From Verrucomicrobiota bacterium (GTDB lineage Bacteria; Verrucomicrobiota; Verrucomicrobiia; Chthoniobacterales; UBA10450), in contig QHPZ01000140.1 in assembly GCA_003219225.1 (NCBI GenBank), positions 5,546-13,816 on the forward strand: a DNA stretch of 8,271 bases, read 5' to 3'. Under the pieces are notes generated by a model that had not been told where the DNA came from, made no database searches, and saw nothing but the letters and a program-made list of their open reading frames with translations. Positions 6,393 through 8,271 of the stretch are shown here, one piece after another. How positions within the stretch are numbered: position 1 is the first letter of the stretch; every line of letters starts with the position of its first letter. The translations under genes and the position numbers were made by a program.

Positions 6393-6736
6393 CCAGCGGC
6401 GATGACACTGCGCTGGTGAATGCGTTGCAGAGCCGCGCGGCGGTCGTTCTCCAGAAATCCCTGCGCGAAGGCTTCGGATTGACGGTCGCGGAAGCGATGT
6501 GGAAGCGGCGTCCGGTGATCGGCGGAAATGTGGGCGGCATCCGTTACCAGATCGAGAATGGTGTAAACGGTTTTCTGGTCGAATCGGTCGAAGAAGCCGC
6601 CGCGTGCATCGTGCGTTTGTTTAAAGACAACAGGCTGCGCGATGAAGTCGGCGCGCGCGCCCGCGAGAGGGTGCGCGACAAATTCTTGCTCAGCCGTTAC
6701 GTCGAGCAGTATCTCGATCTGTTCAGCGCCTTTTGA
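6362..6736 (+). pseudogene. TreT-like trehalose synthase, C-terminal piece of the same split gene
   Basis: The family sequence resumes at about base 6362 in a new frame as ECQGEDIRILT, then ALQSRAAVVLQKSLREGFGL and WKRRPVIGGNVGGIRYQIE. The first start codon in this frame is GTG 6416. The GT4 donor-site E-x7-E pair is present in EGFGLTVAE. The end, with RDKFLLSRYVEQYLDLF, matches the usual TreT C-terminus. Together the two pieces span about 375 codons, against roughly 410 expected from memory for the family. The missing part would be the strand and helix between KIARQQV and the GEDIRILT region. The stop (6734-6736) overlaps the 3' end of the opposing NTPase gene by 14 bases. Confidence 0.75.
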
Positions 6737-7241
6737 ATTTCTCCGAGAGCTCCAGGACAAGTCGTTCGCGATTGTCCGGGCGAATCTCGATCAGCGTCAC
6801 GTCGGGCCGCGACTTGATCGCATCGGTAAAGCGCAACGGCCGTGCAAAGATGGTGGCGAGAAGCGGCACGTGGCTGTCGAGCGCCTCGGTGACTGCGTGC
6901 CGAAAATCCGGTGAGCGGATTTCCATCGGTCCGATTTCGTCGATCACCACCAGCCGGCGGCCGCGCATCGCCCGACGGATGGTTGTGACACCAACCGCTT
7001 CCAGTGCCGCGAGATCGAGCCCGTATTTGCCAAGGTGCTCATCGGTTTTCAAAGCCACATGGGCGAATACGACTTCATCGCCCTTGAGCGTCACGATCTT
7101 GAATCCGACGCGTGTGCCACGCTCGCGGATCTCCTCGGTATAAAAACCACCGGCGGCTTGCGGCAGATTATTTACCACCCGCTTGATCAGTGTCGTCTTA
7201 CCGCAGCCGGGCCGGCCGGTGAGCAAAACTTTTTCGGACAT
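6723..7241 (-). CDS. THEP1-type nucleoside-triphosphatase
   Basis: 172 residues of the NTPase_1/THEP1 P-loop family (archaeal THEP1, human NTPCR), small cytosolic NTPases hydrolysing ATP, GTP and others slowly. Their biological role is unsettled. The Walker A motif is TGRPGCGKTTL (residues 8-18) and the Walker B is LVVIDEIGPME (97-107). The family blocks GGFYTEEIRERGTRVGFKIV (31-50) and KYGLDLAALEAVGV (72-85) are clear. I chose ATG 7241 because family members start a few residues before the P-loop; the open frame upstream to 7331 overlaps the CapA-like gene and gives no family sequence. The CapA-like gene ends 8 bases upstream, so the two are probably one transcript. The 3' end overlaps the opposing TreT gene by 14 bases. 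Confidence 0.9.
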   Translation of the reverse strand: MSEKVLLTGRPGCGKTTLIKRVVNNLPQAAGGFYTEEIRERGTRVGFKIVTLKGDEVVFAHVALKTDEHLGKYGLDLAALEAVGVTTIRRAMRGRRLVVIDEIGPMEIRSPDFRHAVTEALDSHVPLLATIFARPLRFTDAIKSRPDVTLIEIRPDNRERLVLELSEKFKRR

Positions 7242-7249
7242 ATCGTGCG

Positions 7250-8271
7250 TCAGGTCAGGATGAGGTTGTTTTCCTCGTTCAGGCACGTGCGAGTTCCAAA
7301 TCGCGCGCCAAGTTCGTTCAGGAGATTGCAAAGCCAGCGGGTATCTGCCGCCGACGCGTGCTCGAGACGAAATCGACGCATCTGCATCGGAACCATGCGG
7401 AGACTGATCAGAATGCCGCTGGGCGGCTCCAGCCCGACCAGATACATCAGCGCGAGATCGCCCCGGAATTTTTCATAACCGCTGATCCCTTCGTAGTCGG
7501 TGAGGAAATCGCCACAGCCATAAAGAATGAGACGGCCCTTGTAAACTTCGATGCCTTTGGCGTGATGCGATGAATGCCCCTGCACGAGCGCGACGCCGTT
7601 GTCGATCAAAGTATGGGCGAACACGATTTGTTCGCGCGAAATTTCGTAACCCCAGTTGTCGCCCCAGTGGATCGCGGCAACAAGCAGGTCGCCTGGTTTC
7701 TGTTTTTCGCGCATCTGTTTCGCGACACGCGTCGCTGTGGCTTCAGAAAGGTCGTCGAGTAAATTGATTCCCGCGCCGCTGTTTGTGGCGCGCCACTCCT
7801 GCGGAATTACGCTGCTCGTCGAGCCGAATGAGAAAAGCAGGAGCCGTCCACGCGGCGTTAGATCGACAATTGCGGGCGCAGCGGCTTCTTGCTCATTCCA
7901 GCCGCCGCCCGCGTGGGCGATGCGCACTTCGTCCAGAGTGCGCAGCGTATAGGACAATCCTTCGTATCCCCAGTCGAGCACGTGATTGTTCGCCAGCGCG
8001 CACGCGTTGATCCTTGCCGCCGAGAGACAACCGATATTTCGCGGGTTCATGCGGTAATGAATTCCTTTGCCGGGCCAGTCGGTTTCCGCGGTCGTAATCG
8101 CGGTCTCGAGATTAATGATCCGCGCATCGACTGCGGCACGTTCCAACTCCTTGAGCGCTTCGCCCCAGATGTAATCAAACTTCACCGGCTGCGCGATCGG
8201 GCCGTGCGCTTTCTCGGCAAGATCGACATAATCGCGCGCGTCGCGAAGGTACGGTTCGTACAAGACCGGAT
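7250..8271 (-). CDS. CapA-like metallophosphatase family protein, 5' end cut by window edge
   Basis: The frame is open to the right edge, where it reads PVLYEPYLRDARDYV, which matches the interior of CapA-like proteins. The true start, with the GDVMxGRG motif, is therefore outside the window. Family metal-site motifs are present: NLETAIT, LANNHVLDWG, IHWGDNWGYE and QGHSSHHAKGIEVYKGRLIL with YGCGDFLTDYEG. CapA/PgsA proteins were named for poly-gamma-glutamate capsule synthesis in Bacillus, but most stand-alone bacterial members have no proven link to it, and no capB/capC is visible here. About 339 codons are in view, so only some 20-30 N-terminal residues should be missing. The downstream gene follows after 8 bases. 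A TTG at 8263 is an internal leucine codon, not the start. Confidence 0.88.
   Translation of the reverse strand, partial: PVLYEPYLRDARDYVDLAEKAHGPIAQPVKFDYIWGEALKELERAAVDARIINLETAITTAETDWPGKGIHYRMNPRNIGCLSAARINACALANNHVLDWGYEGLSYTLRTLDEVRIAHAGGGWNEQEAAAPAIVDLTPRGRLLLFSFGSTSSVIPQEWRATNSGAGINLLDDLSEATATRVAKQMREKQKPGDLLVAAIHWGDNWGYEISREQIVFAHTLIDNGVALVQGHSSHHAKGIEVYKGRLILYGCGDFLTDYEGISGYEKFRGDLALMYLVGLEPPSGILISLRMVPMQMRRFRLEHASAADTRWLCNLLNELGARFGTRTCLNEENNLILT

Noticed and set aside
6723..6736. Overlap of convergent gene ends as a possible antisense regulatory site
   Set aside because: Short 3' overlaps are common in compact genomes, and no hairpin or other signal is visible there.
7242..7331. 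A 30-residue N-terminal extension of the NTPase frame
   Set aside because: It overlaps the CapA-like gene, has no family resemblance, and a good ATG at 7241 places the P-loop where the family has it.
8261..8263. TTG as the start of the CapA-like gene
   Set aside because: Codons beyond it to the edge (Pro-Val before Leu-Tyr-Glu-Pro) continue the family sequence, so the leucine is internal.

Overview
The window looks like ordinary chromosome of a GC-rich, probably soil-dwelling bacterium. The gene mix fits Verrucomicrobiota of the Chthoniobacter/Udaeobacter type: a ComA/HSA32-like protein, a TreT-like glycosyltransferase, a GT-C membrane glycosyltransferase, CapA, a THEP1 NTPase and an erythromycin-esterase/hydrolase pair, interspersed with GTAG-footed palindromic repeats. 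That placement is an inference from recognition, not a computed result. I see no rRNA, tRNA, CRISPR array, insertion sequence, phage gene or defence island, and no gene-free stretch longer than 300 bases.

Left to right: (1) the last 46 codons of an erythromycin-esterase family gene (+), a REP-like repeat doublet, then an alpha/beta hydrolase (+, 254-910). (2) A long AT-rich inverted repeat (916-1020) between convergent genes; its right arm runs into the 3' end of a phosphosulfolactate synthase/HSA32-family gene (-, 1004-1840). (3) Across a short divergent gap, a + strand group: nicotinate phosphoribosyltransferase (1927-3393) overlapping nicotinamidase (3390-4016), which together form the Preiss-Handler NAD salvage entry, then a GT-C membrane glycosyltransferase starting inside the end of pncA. 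(4) A TreT-like trehalose synthase (5610-6736). (5) On the minus strand, ending against TreT, a CapA-like protein (cut by the right edge) followed 8 bases later by a THEP1-type NTPase.

The two glycosyltransferase genes are each split into two reading frames at a point where protein sequence also seems to be missing. Each looks like an internal deletion plus frameshift, either real gene decay or an assembly fault. All other complete genes look intact.

The most notable non-coding signal is the set of palindromic repeats. Two are inverted pairs of REP-like hairpins with GTAG at the foot. One of these (4594-4651) lies in frame inside a membrane-protein gene and encodes 20 loop residues. A possible third unit and the AT-rich repeat each contain the stop codon of a gene. 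I found no convincing new multi-gene system; the repeats and the two broken glycosyltransferases are what deserve a second look.
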